Source: TK10-74A sp965217625 (GTDB lineage: Bacteria; Chloroflexota; Dehalococcoidia; Bin125). From it: DNA of 64,000 bases. Below the pieces are notes generated by a model. That model was not told where the DNA came from and did no database searches. It saw nothing but the letters and a program-made list of their open reading frames with translations. The stretch covers positions 744,001-808,000 of the forward strand of contig OZ244557.1 of the NCBI GenBank assembly GCA_965217625.1, given 5' to 3'. The translations under genes and the position numbers were made by a program. Shown in pieces: positions 25,252-34,439 of this stretch (within the stretch, counting starts at the first letter, position 1; every line of letters starts with the position of its first letter).

Positions 25252-25683
25252 ATGATCATCACGATCTGCTCCAGCATGACCCTCGCCGACCGCATCCGCG
25301 AGGTCCAGGCGAAGCTCGAATCGCTCGGGCACACGGTCTACATCCCGGTCGAGAACGAGCAGTTCGACTACCAGGAGGCCAGCGACGTCGAGCGGGCTCA
25401 GCTGAAGCGCGACCACGACCTGATCCGCGAGCACTGGCGCAAGATCCAGCGCTCGCAGGCCATCCTCGTCCTCAACGAGGACGTCAAGGGCATCGCCAGC
25501 TACGTGGGCGGCAACTCGTTCCTCGAGATGGGCTTCGCCCACATCCTCGACCTGCCGATCTACATGATGCAGCCCGTCCCCGAGATGCCCTACCAGAGTG
25601 AGATGGCCGCCATGGACGCCACCATCATCGACGGCGACCTCTCCCGCATCCCGATGCAGCCGCCGGCGCGCGGCGCGGCATGA
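25252..25683 (+). CDS. Nucleoside 2-deoxyribosyltransferase-like protein
   Basis: Protein of 143 residues, tentatively of the nucleoside 2-deoxyribosyltransferase fold: IITICSSMTLADRIREVQAK at the N terminus, GHTVYIPVE, and GGNSFLEMGFAHILDLPIYM, where the Glu fits the family's nucleophile position. It lies 26 bp after guaA and its stop overlaps purD as ATGA, so it is embedded in the purine operon and might handle nucleotides. The match is by pattern only; substrate unknown. Confidence 0.55.
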   Translation: MIITICSSMTLADRIREVQAKLESLGHTVYIPVENEQFDYQEASDVERAQLKRDHDLIREHWRKIQRSQAILVLNEDVKGIASYVGGNSFLEMGFAHILDLPIYMMQPVPEMPYQSEMAAMDATIIDGDLSRIPMQPPARGAA

Positions 25684-26972
25684 GAGTCCTGGTCGTCGGC
25701 GGCGGCGGTCGCGAGCACGCGCTGGCTTGGGGCATCAGCCGCAGCCCCGGCTGCGACGCCCTGTTCTGCGCACCCGGCAATGCCGGCACCGCCCTCCTCC
25801 TGCGCGAGACCGGCCTGGGCGGCAATCTCCCGATCGACGCCGAGGACGTCCCCGGCGTCCTGGCGGCGGCGCGGGAGCGGGCCATCGACTTCGTCGTCGT
25901 GGGTCCGGAGGCGCCGCTGGCCGCCGGCATGGTCGATGCGCTGTCGGCGGCGGGCATCCTGGCCTTCGGCCCCACGCAGGCCGCGGCCCGGATCGAGTCG
26001 TCCAAGTGGTTCGCCAAGCAGACCATGCGCGACGCCGGCGTGCCCCACGCTGCCGGCGAAGCCTTCGACGACCCCGCCGCCGCCCACGCCTTCATCGACG
26101 CGACGTTCCCACGGGAGGGGCCCGCCCCCGTGATCAAGGCCGACGGGCTCGCCGCGGGCAAGGGCGTGATCGTGCCCGCCTCCATGGGGGAGGCCCACGT
26201 GGCCGTCGATTCGCTGCTGGGCGGCCGCTTCGGCGCGGCCTCGGCGACCGTCGTGGTCGAGGAGCGCTTGGCCGGGCTGGAGGCGAGCGCCATGGCGCTC
26301 GTCGATGGCGACACGGTGCTGCCGCTGCCCCTCTCCTGCGACTACAAGCGCGCCCTCGACGGCGACCGTGGCCCCAACACCGGTGGCATGGGCGTATACA
26401 GCCCGCCCGGCTTCCTGGGGCCGGACGCCTGGACCTCGCTGGTGGAGTCCGTCCACCGGCCGGTGGCGCGCGCGCTGCAGGGCGCGGCGTGCCCCTACCG
26501 GGGCCTGCTCTACGGCGGCCTGATGGTCGACGAGGCGGGCGCGCCCCGCGTGATCGAGTTCAACTGCCGCTTCGGCGACCCCGAGACGCAGGTGCTGGCG
26601 CCGCAGCTGCGCTCCGACCTGCTGGCCCTGCTCGTCGCCTGCGCCGAGGGGCGGCTGGAGACCGCGCACGCCGAGTGGTCGGGCGAGGCGGCGGTGGGGG
26701 TCGTGCTGGCCAGCGGCGGCTACCCGGGCGCGTACGAGACCGGGCATCGCATCAGCGGTCTCGACAGCGTCGATCCCGGCGTCCTCGTCTTCCACGCGGG
26801 CACGGCCCTGGACGCCGCCGGCGACGTCGTCACCAGCGGCGGGCGCGTGCTGGTCGTCGTGGGGCTCGGGCCCGATCTGGCGACGGCGCGGGCGCGGGCA
26901 TACGCTAACGCCTCGCGCATCGAGTTCGAGGGGCGGCACTACCGCACCGACATCGCGGCGCGGGAGTTGTGA
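25680..26972 (+). CDS. purD: Phosphoribosylamine-glycine ligase
   Basis: Second step of de novo purine synthesis, forming GAR from phosphoribosylamine, glycine and ATP. 430 residues with RVLVVGGGGREHALAW, ATP-grasp signatures VIKADGLAAGKGVIV and EERLAGLEASAMAL, NTGGMGVYSPP, RVIEFNCRFGDPETQ. Start overlaps the previous stop (ATGA). Confidence 0.98.
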   Translation: MRVLVVGGGGREHALAWGISRSPGCDALFCAPGNAGTALLLRETGLGGNLPIDAEDVPGVLAAARERAIDFVVVGPEAPLAAGMVDALSAAGILAFGPTQAAARIESSKWFAKQTMRDAGVPHAAGEAFDDPAAAHAFIDATFPREGPAPVIKADGLAAGKGVIVPASMGEAHVAVDSLLGGRFGAASATVVVEERLAGLEASAMALVDGDTVLPLPLSCDYKRALDGDRGPNTGGMGVYSPPGFLGPDAWTSLVESVHRPVARALQGAACPYRGLLYGGLMVDEAGAPRVIEFNCRFGDPETQVLAPQLRSDLLALLVACAEGRLETAHAEWSGEAAVGVVLASGGYPGAYETGHRISGLDSVDPGVLVFHAGTALDAAGDVVTSGGRVLVVVGLGPDLATARARAYANASRIEFEGRHYRTDIAAREL

Positions 26973-27051
26973 CCCGGTGGCGCCCCGCCGTGGGCCTGCC
27001 GGCGGCTGCGGCGGCCGGAGAGGCCCCGGCCGCCGGAAAGCTGAGGAGCCA

Positions 27052-27387
27052 ATGACCGAGCCCAATCTGCAGCGCAACGCCGACACCCGCCCGGTGGAGA
27101 TGCTGCCCGGCATCACCCGCCGGACGCTGAATCATGGCGACCGCACCTCCATCCATGAGATCCGCATCGCCAAGGACGCGGTCGTCCCCAATCACAGCCA
27201 CCCGCACGAGCAGACCGGCTACCTCGTCTCCGGGCGAATCCTCTTCGAGATGCCCGGCGCGACCCGGGAGCTCGGCCCCGGCGACTCCTGGCTCGTCCCC
27301 GGCGACGTCGACCACAAGGTGACGGCGCTGGAGGATTCGGTCGCGATCGACATCTTCTCCCCCGTGCGCGAGGACTACCTCGACTGA
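27052..27387 (+). CDS. Cupin domain protein
   Basis: Single-domain cupin of 111 residues; the start at 27052 has GAGGAG upstream. First cupin motif: VVPNHSHPHEQTGYLVSGRI, with two His and a Glu-like metal set; second: PGDSWLVPGDVDHKVTAL with the last His. It sits between purD and purB on the same strand, but a purine role is not implied by the family. Could be a small isomerase or sensor. Confidence 0.8.
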   Translation: MTEPNLQRNADTRPVEMLPGITRRTLNHGDRTSIHEIRIAKDAVVPNHSHPHEQTGYLVSGRILFEMPGATRELGPGDSWLVPGDVDHKVTALEDSVAIDIFSPVREDYLD

Positions 27388-27432
27388 CCCGCCCGGCACG
27401 ACGCCGGCGCAGCGGAAGGCTCTGCGACCCCG

Positions 27433-28761
27433 ATGATCCCGCGCTACTCCCGCCCCGCCATGGCCGCCCTCTGGACCGACCAGGCCAAGTATGAGCGCTG
27501 GCTGCAGGTCGAGATCGCCGCCGTGCAAGCCTGGGCCGCCGAGGGCGTCGTGCCGCAGGCCGACGCCGACGCCGTCGCGGCCGGCGCATCATTCGTGCTG
27601 GAGGACCTCGACCGCTATCAGGCGGAGACCCACCACGACGTGACCGCCTTCCTGCGCTCCGTCTCGGACTCCCTGGGCGACGCGGGGCGCTGGGTGCACC
27701 TCGGCCTGACCTCATCCGACGTCTGGGACACCGCGACCTCGCTGCAACTACGCGATGCGGCGGCGCTGTTGCAGACGGAACTGGCCCGCCTCGAGGCGGT
27801 CCTGGTCGCCAAGGCGCGGGAGCACAAGCGCACGCTGATGGTGGGCCGCACGCACGGCATCCACGCCGAGCCGATGACCTTCGGGCTGCAGCTCGCCCTC
27901 TGGGTCGACGAGGTGCGGCGCGGCCGGGCCCGCCTGACGGCCGCGACGGCCTCGATCAGCGTGGGCAAGATCAGCGGCGCCGTCGGGACGCACGCCACGG
28001 TCCCCCCCTCGGCCGAGGAGCGCATCTGCGCCGAACTCGGCCTGGGCGTCGCGCCGGTGTCGAACCAGATCCTCCAGCGCGACCGGCACGCGGAGTTCGT
28101 CTCGACCCTGGCGCTGATCGCGGCCTCGCTGGAGAAGTTCGCGGTGCAGATCCGCCACATGCAGCGCACCGAGCTGCGCGAGGCCGAGGAGCCCTTCCTG
28201 CCCGGCCAAACCGGCTCCTCGGCGATGCCGCACAAGCGCAACCCCGAGAAGTGCGAGCGCATCAGCGGCCTGGCCCGCGTGATCCGCGGCTACGCCACGA
28301 CCGCGCTGGAGAACGTCGCGCTGTGGCACGAACGCGACATCTCGCACTCGTCTACGGAGCGCATCATCTTCCCCGACGCCTGCATCCTGCTCGACTACAT
28401 GCTCGACATGTTCAGTTGGATCATGGAGAACCTCGTCGTCTATCCGGAGCACATGCGCGAGAACATGGATCGCTCCTACGGGCTCGTCTTCTCGCAGCGC
28501 GTGCTGCTGGCGCTCGTCGAGCGCGGCATGCCCCGCGAGGCCGCCTACAAGCTCGTGCAGGCGCACGCGATGACCGCCTGGAACGAGCGCCGCCCCTTCT
28601 TCGACCTGCTCGCCGCCGACGCCGCCGTGCTGGCCGCGCTGCGCCCCCCCGACAGCACCGGCGGCGCCGCGGCCGACCCGGTCGCGACGCTGCGCGAGCT
28701 GTTCGACCCTGCGTACTACCTGCGCCATCTGGACGCGAGTTTCGAGCGCGTGGGCATCTGA
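27433..28761 (+). CDS. purB: Adenylosuccinate lyase
   Basis: Cleaves SAICAR and adenylosuccinate, releasing fumarate. 442 residues. Motifs: VGRTHGIHAEPMTFG, TSSDVWDTA, and the superfamily signature GSSAMPHKRNPEKCERISG near residue 260 carrying the catalytic Ser. GGAAGG lies somewhat far upstream of the ATG. Followed 38 bp later by purC. Confidence 0.98.
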   Translation: MIPRYSRPAMAALWTDQAKYERWLQVEIAAVQAWAAEGVVPQADADAVAAGASFVLEDLDRYQAETHHDVTAFLRSVSDSLGDAGRWVHLGLTSSDVWDTATSLQLRDAAALLQTELARLEAVLVAKAREHKRTLMVGRTHGIHAEPMTFGLQLALWVDEVRRGRARLTAATASISVGKISGAVGTHATVPPSAEERICAELGLGVAPVSNQILQRDRHAEFVSTLALIAASLEKFAVQIRHMQRTELREAEEPFLPGQTGSSAMPHKRNPEKCERISGLARVIRGYATTALENVALWHERDISHSSTERIIFPDACILLDYMLDMFSWIMENLVVYPEHMRENMDRSYGLVFSQRVLLALVERGMPREAAYKLVQAHAMTAWNERRPFFDLLAADAAVLAALRPPDSTGGAAADPVATLRELFDPAYYLRHLDASFERVGI

Positions 28762-28799
28762 GCGGCCCCGGCGTTGGGGCGAATCGACGGGAGAGCATC

Positions 28800-29729
28800 A
28801 TGACCACGGGAACGAGCGACGTGCTGCTGCACACGGACCTGGACCTGCCCAAGTTCCAGGGCAAAGTCCGCGATGTCTACGACCTCGGCGACCGCCTCCT
28901 CATCGTCGCGACGGACCGCGTCTCGGCGTTCGACGTCGTGCTGCCCAACGGCATCCCCGACAAGGGGCGCGTGCTCACGCAGATGTCGGCCTACTGGTTC
29001 GAGAACACCCGAAGCGTCGTGCCGAACCACATGATCCGCGTCATCGATTCCACCCACAACCCCGACCTGCCCGTCGCGCTCGGCCCGGACTTCATCGGCC
29101 GCACGATGCTGGTGCGCAAGACGGTCCCCGTGAAGTTGGAGTCCATCATCCGCGGCTACCTGTCGGGCAGCGGCTGGAAGGACTACCAGGCGAGCGGCAA
29201 GGTCTGCGGCATCCGCCTGCCGGACGGCCTGCGCGAGTCCGACGCCCTCCCCGCCGCGATCTTCACGCCCTCCACCAAGGCCGACGAGGGCCACGACGAG
29301 AATATCTCCTACGAGCAGGCGGTCGAGATCGTCGGCGAGGAGGTCGCCAACACGGTCAAGGTGCGCTCCATGTCGCTCTACATGTACGGCCTCGAGCGGG
29401 CCCGGCAGCAGGGCTTCATCATCGCCGACACCAAGTTCGAGTTCGGCATCGTGCGCAACGACCAGGGCGAGGAGGAAGCCATCCTCATCGACGAAGCGCT
29501 GACCCCGGACTCCTCGCGCTTCTGGGATGTGGCGGTCTACCAGCCCGGCCGGCCCCAGCCGTCGTTCGACAAGCAGCCCCTGCGCGACTGGCTGGAGTCG
29601 ACCGGCTGGGACAAGACGCCGCCCGCCCCCGCCATGCCTCCGGAGGTCGTTGCACTGCTCCAGGAGCGCTATGCACGGGGCTTCGAGCGCCTTACGGGGC
29701 TCCAGCTCCTCCGTCCGGGGGCCGGCTGA
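28800..29729 (+). CDS. purC: Phosphoribosylaminoimidazole-succinocarboxamide synthase
   Basis: Forms SAICAR from CAIR, aspartate and ATP. 309 residues, the longer form. Start at 28800 preceded by GGGAGAG. Motifs: FQGKVRDVYDLGD, ATDRVSAFDVVLP, IIRGYLSGSGWKDY, IIADTKFEFGI, LIDEALTPDSSRFWD. Followed after one base by purS. Confidence 0.98.
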   Translation: MTTGTSDVLLHTDLDLPKFQGKVRDVYDLGDRLLIVATDRVSAFDVVLPNGIPDKGRVLTQMSAYWFENTRSVVPNHMIRVIDSTHNPDLPVALGPDFIGRTMLVRKTVPVKLESIIRGYLSGSGWKDYQASGKVCGIRLPDGLRESDALPAAIFTPSTKADEGHDENISYEQAVEIVGEEVANTVKVRSMSLYMYGLERARQQGFIIADTKFEFGIVRNDQGEEEAILIDEALTPDSSRFWDVAVYQPGRPQPSFDKQPLRDWLESTGWDKTPPAPAMPPEVVALLQERYARGFERLTGLQLLRPGAG

Positions 29730-29730
29730 C

Positions 29731-29991
29731 GTGCCCCGCTACAAGGCCGAGATCCACGTCACGCTCAAGCGCACCGTCAACGATCCTCAGGGCCTGACGA
29801 TCAAGGGCGGCCTGCACTCGCTGGGCTACGCCGGCGTCGATGCCGTCCGCGCCGGCAAGTACATCGAGGTCTGGCTGGACGCCCCCGACGAGGCGGACGC
29901 CGCATCGCAGGTCGACGCGATGTGCGACCAGCTCCTCGCCAACCCGGTCATCGAGGACTACCGCTTCTCCGTGTCGGACGCCGCGATCTAG
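29731..29991 (+). CDS. purS: Phosphoribosylformylglycinamidine synthase subunit PurS
   Basis: Small subunit of the three-part FGAM synthase (PurS-PurQ-PurL), needed for complex assembly. 86 residues, GTG start at 29731 directly after purC. YKAEIHVTLKRTVNDPQGLT and IKGGLHSLGYAGVDAVRAGKY fit the family. purQ and purL are not downstream: the operon ends here and meets convergent hisB, so they must be elsewhere. Confidence 0.95.
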   Translation: MPRYKAEIHVTLKRTVNDPQGLTIKGGLHSLGYAGVDAVRAGKYIEVWLDAPDEADAASQVDAMCDQLLANPVIEDYRFSVSDAAI

Positions 29992-30006
29992 CCGCCGAGC
30001 CCATAC

Positions 30007-30239
30007 TCCGCTATACTGACATCAAGACCCGCGAGTCGCGGTCTACCGGCCTCGACAGCACGTTCCCAACTCGTGCACACACGTGCACACTCGTGCACAC
30101 TCCTGCACACTCCTGACCCGCTATGCACCCCAATGACCCGCTCTGACCACCCATGAAACACCAGGAACGCCAATGATCACGGGCGATCGCATCCCCCAGA
30201 CCGTCCCGAAGCGGGCGAAACACGCGCAGCGGTGCACAT
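30007..30239 (+). repeat. Element E1: ~233-bp intergenic element with TATACT and 10-bp GTGCAC array
   Basis: Fills most of the purS-hisB gap. In plus orientation: TATACT (30012-30017), an 8-bp stem-loop with one bulge (AGACCCGCG-AGT-CGCGGTCT), four exact 10-bp units at 30071-30110 (TCGTGCACAC, ACGTGCACAC, TCGTGCACAC, TCCTGCACAC), a 29-bp block 30104-30132 identical to the second element, and GTGCACAT at 30232-30239. The collinear copy at 62197-62433 lies on the other strand. GTGCAC is self-complementary and the spacing equals one DNA turn. No conserved reading frame. Could be a protein-binding array, a small RNA or a mobile remnant. Confidence 0.8.
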
Positions 30240-30281
30240 GCCCCCAGATCGGTCCGATCCCACCCCCGGAACGGGCCGCCT

Positions 30282-30875
30282 CTAGGCCGACAGCGTCCCC
30301 TTCGTGCTCGGCACGACCCCCCCTGCCTCGACCACCACGACCGCGTCGCGCAGCGCCCGCGCCGTCGCCTTGAAGGCCGCCTCCATGATGTGGTGGTCGT
30401 TCTCACCCGCCAGCTGGCGCAGGTGCAGCGCGAAGCGCCCCTCCTGCGCGAACGACTCGAAGAAGTGCGGCACCAGGGCCGTCGGCAGCTCGCCCGCCAT
30501 GCCGGCGCTGAAGCGCAACCCGATGTCGGTGTACGGGCGGCCGCTCAGGTCGAGCGCGGCGTGCACCAACGCCTCGTCGAGCGGCACCGTCCGGTCCGCC
30601 ATCCGCGCGATGCCCCCCCGGTCGCCCAGCGCCTCGTTGAGCGCCTTGCCGAGCGCCAGCCCGATGTCCTCGACGGTGTGGTGCGCGTCGACGTGCAGGT
30701 CGCCGTCGGCGTGCACCTTCAGGTCGAAGCCGCCGTGCCGGGCCAGCTGCTCGATCATGTGGTCGAGCATGCCGATGCCGGTGGCCACGTCCACCCGGCC
30801 GCCCCCCTCCAGCCGCAGGACGACCTCGATCTTGGTTTCTTTGGTCTCGCGCCGGACCGAGGCTTCTCGCGTCAT
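30282..30875 (-). CDS. hisB: Imidazoleglycerol-phosphate dehydratase
   Basis: Histidine biosynthesis, IGP to imidazole-acetol phosphate. 197 residues, single-domain form. Start at 30875 with GGGAG upstream. Metal motifs: GIGMLDHMIEQLARHGGFDL, DAHHTVEDIG and ENDHHIMEAAFKA; LDLSGRPY also typical. Follows hisC by 54 bp. Confidence 0.97.
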   Translation of the reverse strand: MTREASVRRETKETKIEVVLRLEGGGRVDVATGIGMLDHMIEQLARHGGFDLKVHADGDLHVDAHHTVEDIGLALGKALNEALGDRGGIARMADRTVPLDEALVHAALDLSGRPYTDIGLRFSAGMAGELPTALVPHFFESFAQEGRFALHLRQLAGENDHHIMEAAFKATARALRDAVVVVEAGGVVPSTKGTLSA

Positions 30876-30929
30876 GGCTGGCTCCCGTTCCCCGACCAAC
30901 TCCATCGTGGCAAGCGCGGGCGCGTGGCG

Positions 30930-32048
30930 CTAGGCGAGGCCCAGATCCGCGCCCGCCGCGCGCAGATGCGTCATCAGGGCGTCGTGCTGGTCGGGCCGCG
31001 GACACGAGATGCGAACGCAGTCGCGCAGCCGTGGCGTGCCGAAGTAGCGCACGAAGACCCCCCGCGCCGCCAGCGCCGCCTGCAGGCCGGCCCCCGCATC
31101 GGGCGCCCCCCCGCCGACCGCGCAGAGCAGGAAGTTCGCCGACGACGGATACGGCGTCAGCCAGCCCAGGGCGTCGATGTCGCGGGCCAACGCCCCCCGC
31201 TCCCCGACGACGAGGGCGGCCTGCGCCAGCAACTCCTCCTGCGCGTCGATGGCCGCGCGCATGGCGACGTCGGCGGCGAGGTTCACGTTGTAGGGCTGCT
31301 TGATCCGCAGCAGCGCGGCGGCCAAGTCCGCGTGGAAGACGCCGTAGCCCGCGCGCAGCCCGGCCAGACCCGCCCACTTGCTGAACGTCCGGAAGACGAT
31401 CAGGCGTGGGTGGTGGCCGAAGCGCTCCAGCGCCGACCCCCCCGCGTACTCGCCGTAGGCCTCGTCGACGGCGATCGTCGCGCCGCTGCCCAGCAGGGCC
31501 GCCAAGTCGTCGTCGCCGAGCGGCGTGCCGCTGGGATTGTTGGGCGAGGCCAGGATGACCAGCGCCGTCTCGGGCCTGATCGCGGCCAGCACCGCCTCCA
31601 GGTCGATGCGGAAATCGGGCCGCCGCTCGACCTCGTCCAGCGGGACCGCGGCGACGTCGGTCAGGAAGCGATACATGCCGAAGGTCGGCGGGCAGCTCAG
31701 GACGCGTTGTCCGGGCCCCACCAGCGCCCGCACCGTGAGCTCGATCAGCTCGTCCGATCCGGCCCCCCCGACCACCCGCTCCGGCGTGACGCCAGCGTAG
31801 CCGGCCAGCGCCGCCCGCAGGTCCAATTGCAGCGGGTCGGGGTAGACGGACCAGCCGTCGAAGGCGGCGATGGCGCGCTGCACGGCCGCGCTCGCGCCGA
31901 ACGGGTTCTCGTTGGCGTCGAGCTTGAGCACGTCGGCCGGGTCGACGCCGGCCCGCGCCGCCAGTTGATCGACGGGCGTGACGGGCTCGTAGCCGGGCAG
32001 GGCGGCCAAGTGCGGCTGCACGCGCGGGGGGTCGGTTCGGCCGGACAT
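30930..32048 (-). CDS. hisC: Histidinol-phosphate aminotransferase
   Basis: PLP enzyme of 372 residues acting after HisB. LDANENPFG near the N terminus, ASPNNPSGT, DEAYGEYAG and RTFSKWAGLAGLRAGYG with the Schiff-base Lys. Lies between hisD and hisB; HisC rather than another class I/II aminotransferase is supported by the his context. Confidence 0.95.
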   Translation of the reverse strand: MSGRTDPPRVQPHLAALPGYEPVTPVDQLAARAGVDPADVLKLDANENPFGASAAVQRAIAAFDGWSVYPDPLQLDLRAALAGYAGVTPERVVGGAGSDELIELTVRALVGPGQRVLSCPPTFGMYRFLTDVAAVPLDEVERRPDFRIDLEAVLAAIRPETALVILASPNNPSGTPLGDDDLAALLGSGATIAVDEAYGEYAGGSALERFGHHPRLIVFRTFSKWAGLAGLRAGYGVFHADLAAALLRIKQPYNVNLAADVAMRAAIDAQEELLAQAALVVGERGALARDIDALGWLTPYPSSANFLLCAVGGGAPDAGAGLQAALAARGVFVRYFGTPRLRDCVRISCPRPDQHDALMTHLRAAGADLGLA

Positions 32049-32120
32049 GGGCTCATGGTGGCACGCGTCCGGGCGGCGTGGAAATTGCCCCGCTGGCGCT
32101 CGCGACGGTCCGGCCGCGCC

Positions 32121-33509
32121 TCAGCGGTCGCTGCGACGCACTTCCAGGGAGCGCGCATGGGCCTGGAGCCCCTCCGCGTGGGCGATCGTGATCGCGTCCT
32201 CGGCGACGCGCTGCAGCAGGTCGTCGCTGGCGCGCAGCACGCTCGTGACCTTGCGGAAGGCATCGACGTGCAGCGGCGACGCGTAGCGGGCGCTCCCCCC
32301 CGTCGGCATGACGTGGGACGGCCCGGCGATGTAGTCGGCCAGCGCCTCCGGCGAGCCCTCGCCCACGAACAGGCCGCCCGCGTTGCGTACCTGATCCACC
32401 GCCGCCTGCTCGTCGGCCACGATGAGCGCCATGTGCTCCGGCGCGTACTCGTTGGCCAGCGCGATCGCGACCGCCAGATCCTCGGCCAGGATGATGCCCC
32501 CCCGGTTCTCGAACGCCTGCAGCGCGATCGCGCCGCGGGGCAAGGTGGCGGCCTGCCGCGGCACGATGGCCGCCACCGCGCGGGCGACCCGCTCGCTCGA
32601 CGTGATCAGCAGGGGCGCGGCGATGGTGTCGTGCTCGGCCTGGGCGAGCAGGTCGGCGGCGCAGAGTTCGGGGTCGGCGGAATCATCCGTCACGACGACG
32701 GTCTCCGTCGGGCCGTAGAGCGCGTCGATGCCGACGTCGCCGTAGACCATGCGCTTGGCCAGCGTCACGAAGCGATTGCCGGGCCCGAAGATCTTGTCGA
32801 CGGCGGGCACCGACTCGGTGCCATAGGCGAGCGCCGCGATCGCCTGCGCCCCCCCGACCTTGTAGACGGTCGTCACGCCCGCGATCTCGGCGGCGACCAG
32901 CTTGATCGGGGCGACGGCGCCGCTCGCCTCGGCGTCGCCCGGCGACACCGGGCTGACGATGCACACATCCTCGACGCCGGCCACGACGGCGGGGATCGCC
33001 GTGTGCAGCACGGAACTGGGGTAGACGACCGCCGTGCCGGGCACGTACAGCCCTACCCGCGCGATCGGCCGTACGATCTGGCCCAGGCCGTCGTGCTCGA
33101 AGGACTGCATCGCGTGTGCGAGCTGGCGCTGGTGGTAGTCGCGCACCCGCTCCGCGGCGGCCTGCAGCGCGCCGATCAGCCCGTCGTCGACCGCGGCGCG
33201 GGCGGCGGCGAACTCCGCCTCGCCCACGCGGATCGGGTCCGGCGCGAAACCGTCCAGCGCCGCGGAGATGCGTCGCAGCGCGCGATCACCGTCGCGGCGG
33301 ACCTCGTCGATGATCCGACGCACGGCGGCGTCGGCGGTCGTCGCATCCTCGCCCGGGTAGAGCGTCGCGATCAGGGCGCGTTCGGCGTCGCTGAGCGCAC
33401 CCGCGTCGACCACGCGCTTGCGGAAGATCGTGGCCCGCGCCGCAGCCGCACCACGCACGACGGGCAGCGGCGGCGGCGTCCCGGCGTTGGCGGCGCTCGC
33501 GGCGCTCAC
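32121..33509 (-). CDS. hisD: Histidinol dehydrogenase
   Basis: Last two oxidation steps of histidine synthesis (histidinol to histidine, zinc and NAD dependent). 462 residues, GTG start at 33509 overlapping the upstream gene's TGA as GTGA. LYVPGTAVVYPSSVLHTAIP, VYKVGGAQAIAALAYGTESV, DKIFGPGNRFVTLAKR, YAPEHMAL and HVMPTGGSARYASPL are diagnostic. The first ~20 residues are alanine-rich and poorly conserved. Confidence 0.96.
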   Translation of the reverse strand: MSAASAANAGTPPPLPVVRGAAAARATIFRKRVVDAGALSDAERALIATLYPGEDATTADAAVRRIIDEVRRDGDRALRRISAALDGFAPDPIRVGEAEFAAARAAVDDGLIGALQAAAERVRDYHQRQLAHAMQSFEHDGLGQIVRPIARVGLYVPGTAVVYPSSVLHTAIPAVVAGVEDVCIVSPVSPGDAEASGAVAPIKLVAAEIAGVTTVYKVGGAQAIAALAYGTESVPAVDKIFGPGNRFVTLAKRMVYGDVGIDALYGPTETVVVTDDSADPELCAADLLAQAEHDTIAAPLLITSSERVARAVAAIVPRQAATLPRGAIALQAFENRGGIILAEDLAVAIALANEYAPEHMALIVADEQAAVDQVRNAGGLFVGEGSPEALADYIAGPSHVMPTGGSARYASPLHVDAFRKVTSVLRASDDLLQRVAEDAITIAHAEGLQAHARSLEVRRSDR

Positions 33510-34300
33510 CCGAGGTACTCCCGCAGGGCCGCGACGGTCCGCTGCTGCGACAGCTCGAAGAACGCCTCCACCTTGGCCGCGCCGACGCTGCGCAGCGTCT
33601 CTTCCAGCAATTCGGGGATCTGCTCCAGGAACGCGCGGTACTCGGCGCCGGAGCCGACGCCCGCGTCCTCCAAGTGCCGGGACGCGACCACGCTGAAGCG
33701 CTCCCAGTCCGGCGCGTACTCCGTGAGACCGGCGGAGACGTCGCGCCACCGCTCCAGCGTCGCGCGGTCAAGGAAGCCGCAGTCGACGTCGAGGGCGCAG
33801 CCGTACAGCGCCTGCCGCAGCCCATCCATCGTCTCGGGGCTCTCGCGCTCGCGGCGGTCCATCTCGTACTGCAGGATGCGGTCCAGCAGGTTGGCTCGCC
33901 GCCCCCCTCCCAGCGCGGATCGGCGGCCGAAGTGAGGCCGGTAGATCTCCTCGATGTACGTCTCATCCATGACGAGGTGGGCAATGAACCCGCCCGCCCA
34001 GGCCCGCGTCTGTGGCGCCAGGGCGGCGGCGTCGCGCAGCCGCGGGTGCGCCGCCAGGAAGCCCCGCACGCTGTCCTGGTGCTGCTCCTCGCGCAGGTCG
34101 AAGAAGTGCGTGCGCTCGCGCTCCCAGCGCGTGATCACGCGAATGTCGGGCGTCGTCGCGCCCAGCGTGAACGCGCCGACTTCCTCGGATCTGGCGGACT
34201 CCCGCCCGGCCGACCCCGCGGCCTCGCCGGCGGAGCCGAACAGGCCCGCCTCCTGGGCGGCGCGGCGGGCGGCGAGCATATGCGAGACCAGCGGCGGCAC
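33506..34300 (-). CDS. Zinc-dependent phospholipase C-like protein
   Basis: Protein of 264 residues. FTLGATTPDIRVITRW, THFFDLREEQHQDSVRGFLA and WAGGFIAHLVMDETYIEEIY carry His/Asp residues arranged as in the zinc-dependent phospholipase C/S1-P1-like fold (PF00882 type). No signal peptide is seen. Its stop overlaps hisD's GTG, so the his genes are translated behind it, although a histidine role is not expected. Divergent from nfeD. Substrate unknown. Confidence 0.55.
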   Translation of the reverse strand: MPPLVSHMLAARRAAQEAGLFGSAGEAAGSAGRESARSEEVGAFTLGATTPDIRVITRWERERTHFFDLREEQHQDSVRGFLAAHPRLRDAAALAPQTRAWAGGFIAHLVMDETYIEEIYRPHFGRRSALGGGRRANLLDRILQYEMDRRERESPETMDGLRQALYGCALDVDCGFLDRATLERWRDVSAGLTEYAPDWERFSVVASRHLEDAGVGSGAEYRAFLEQIPELLEETLRSVGAAKVEAFFELSQQRTVAALREYLG

Positions 34301-34427
34301 AGCGACTCCGATGACCCACCCCCGGGATGCCGGGATGGGTGCAGTCTACGGGCAGGCAGTTTACGCGTTGGGGTCTGCCGGGAGCGGCGCCCGTCTCGGC
34401 CGGCCCGGACCGGCGCGCTCGTTCCCA

Positions 34428-34433
34428 TATACT
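34428..34433 (+). promoter_or_regulatory. -10 hexamer TATACT giving a probable leaderless nfeD mRNA
   Basis: TATACT ends 6 nt before the ATG at 34440, so the transcript would begin at the start codon. No Shine-Dalgarno is visible. No clear -35 box. Confidence 0.5.
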
Positions 34434-34439
34434 TGATCC

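Noticed and set aside
30071..30110. CRISPR array
   Set aside because: Repeat period is 10 bp with no spacers, and no cas genes are present.
30390..33935. Plus-strand open frame of over 1100 codons antisense to hisB-hisC-hisD
   Set aside because: Mirror of GC-rich coding on the minus strand; the composition is Arg/Gly/Val-rich and matches nothing, whereas the minus strand encodes three clear his enzymes.
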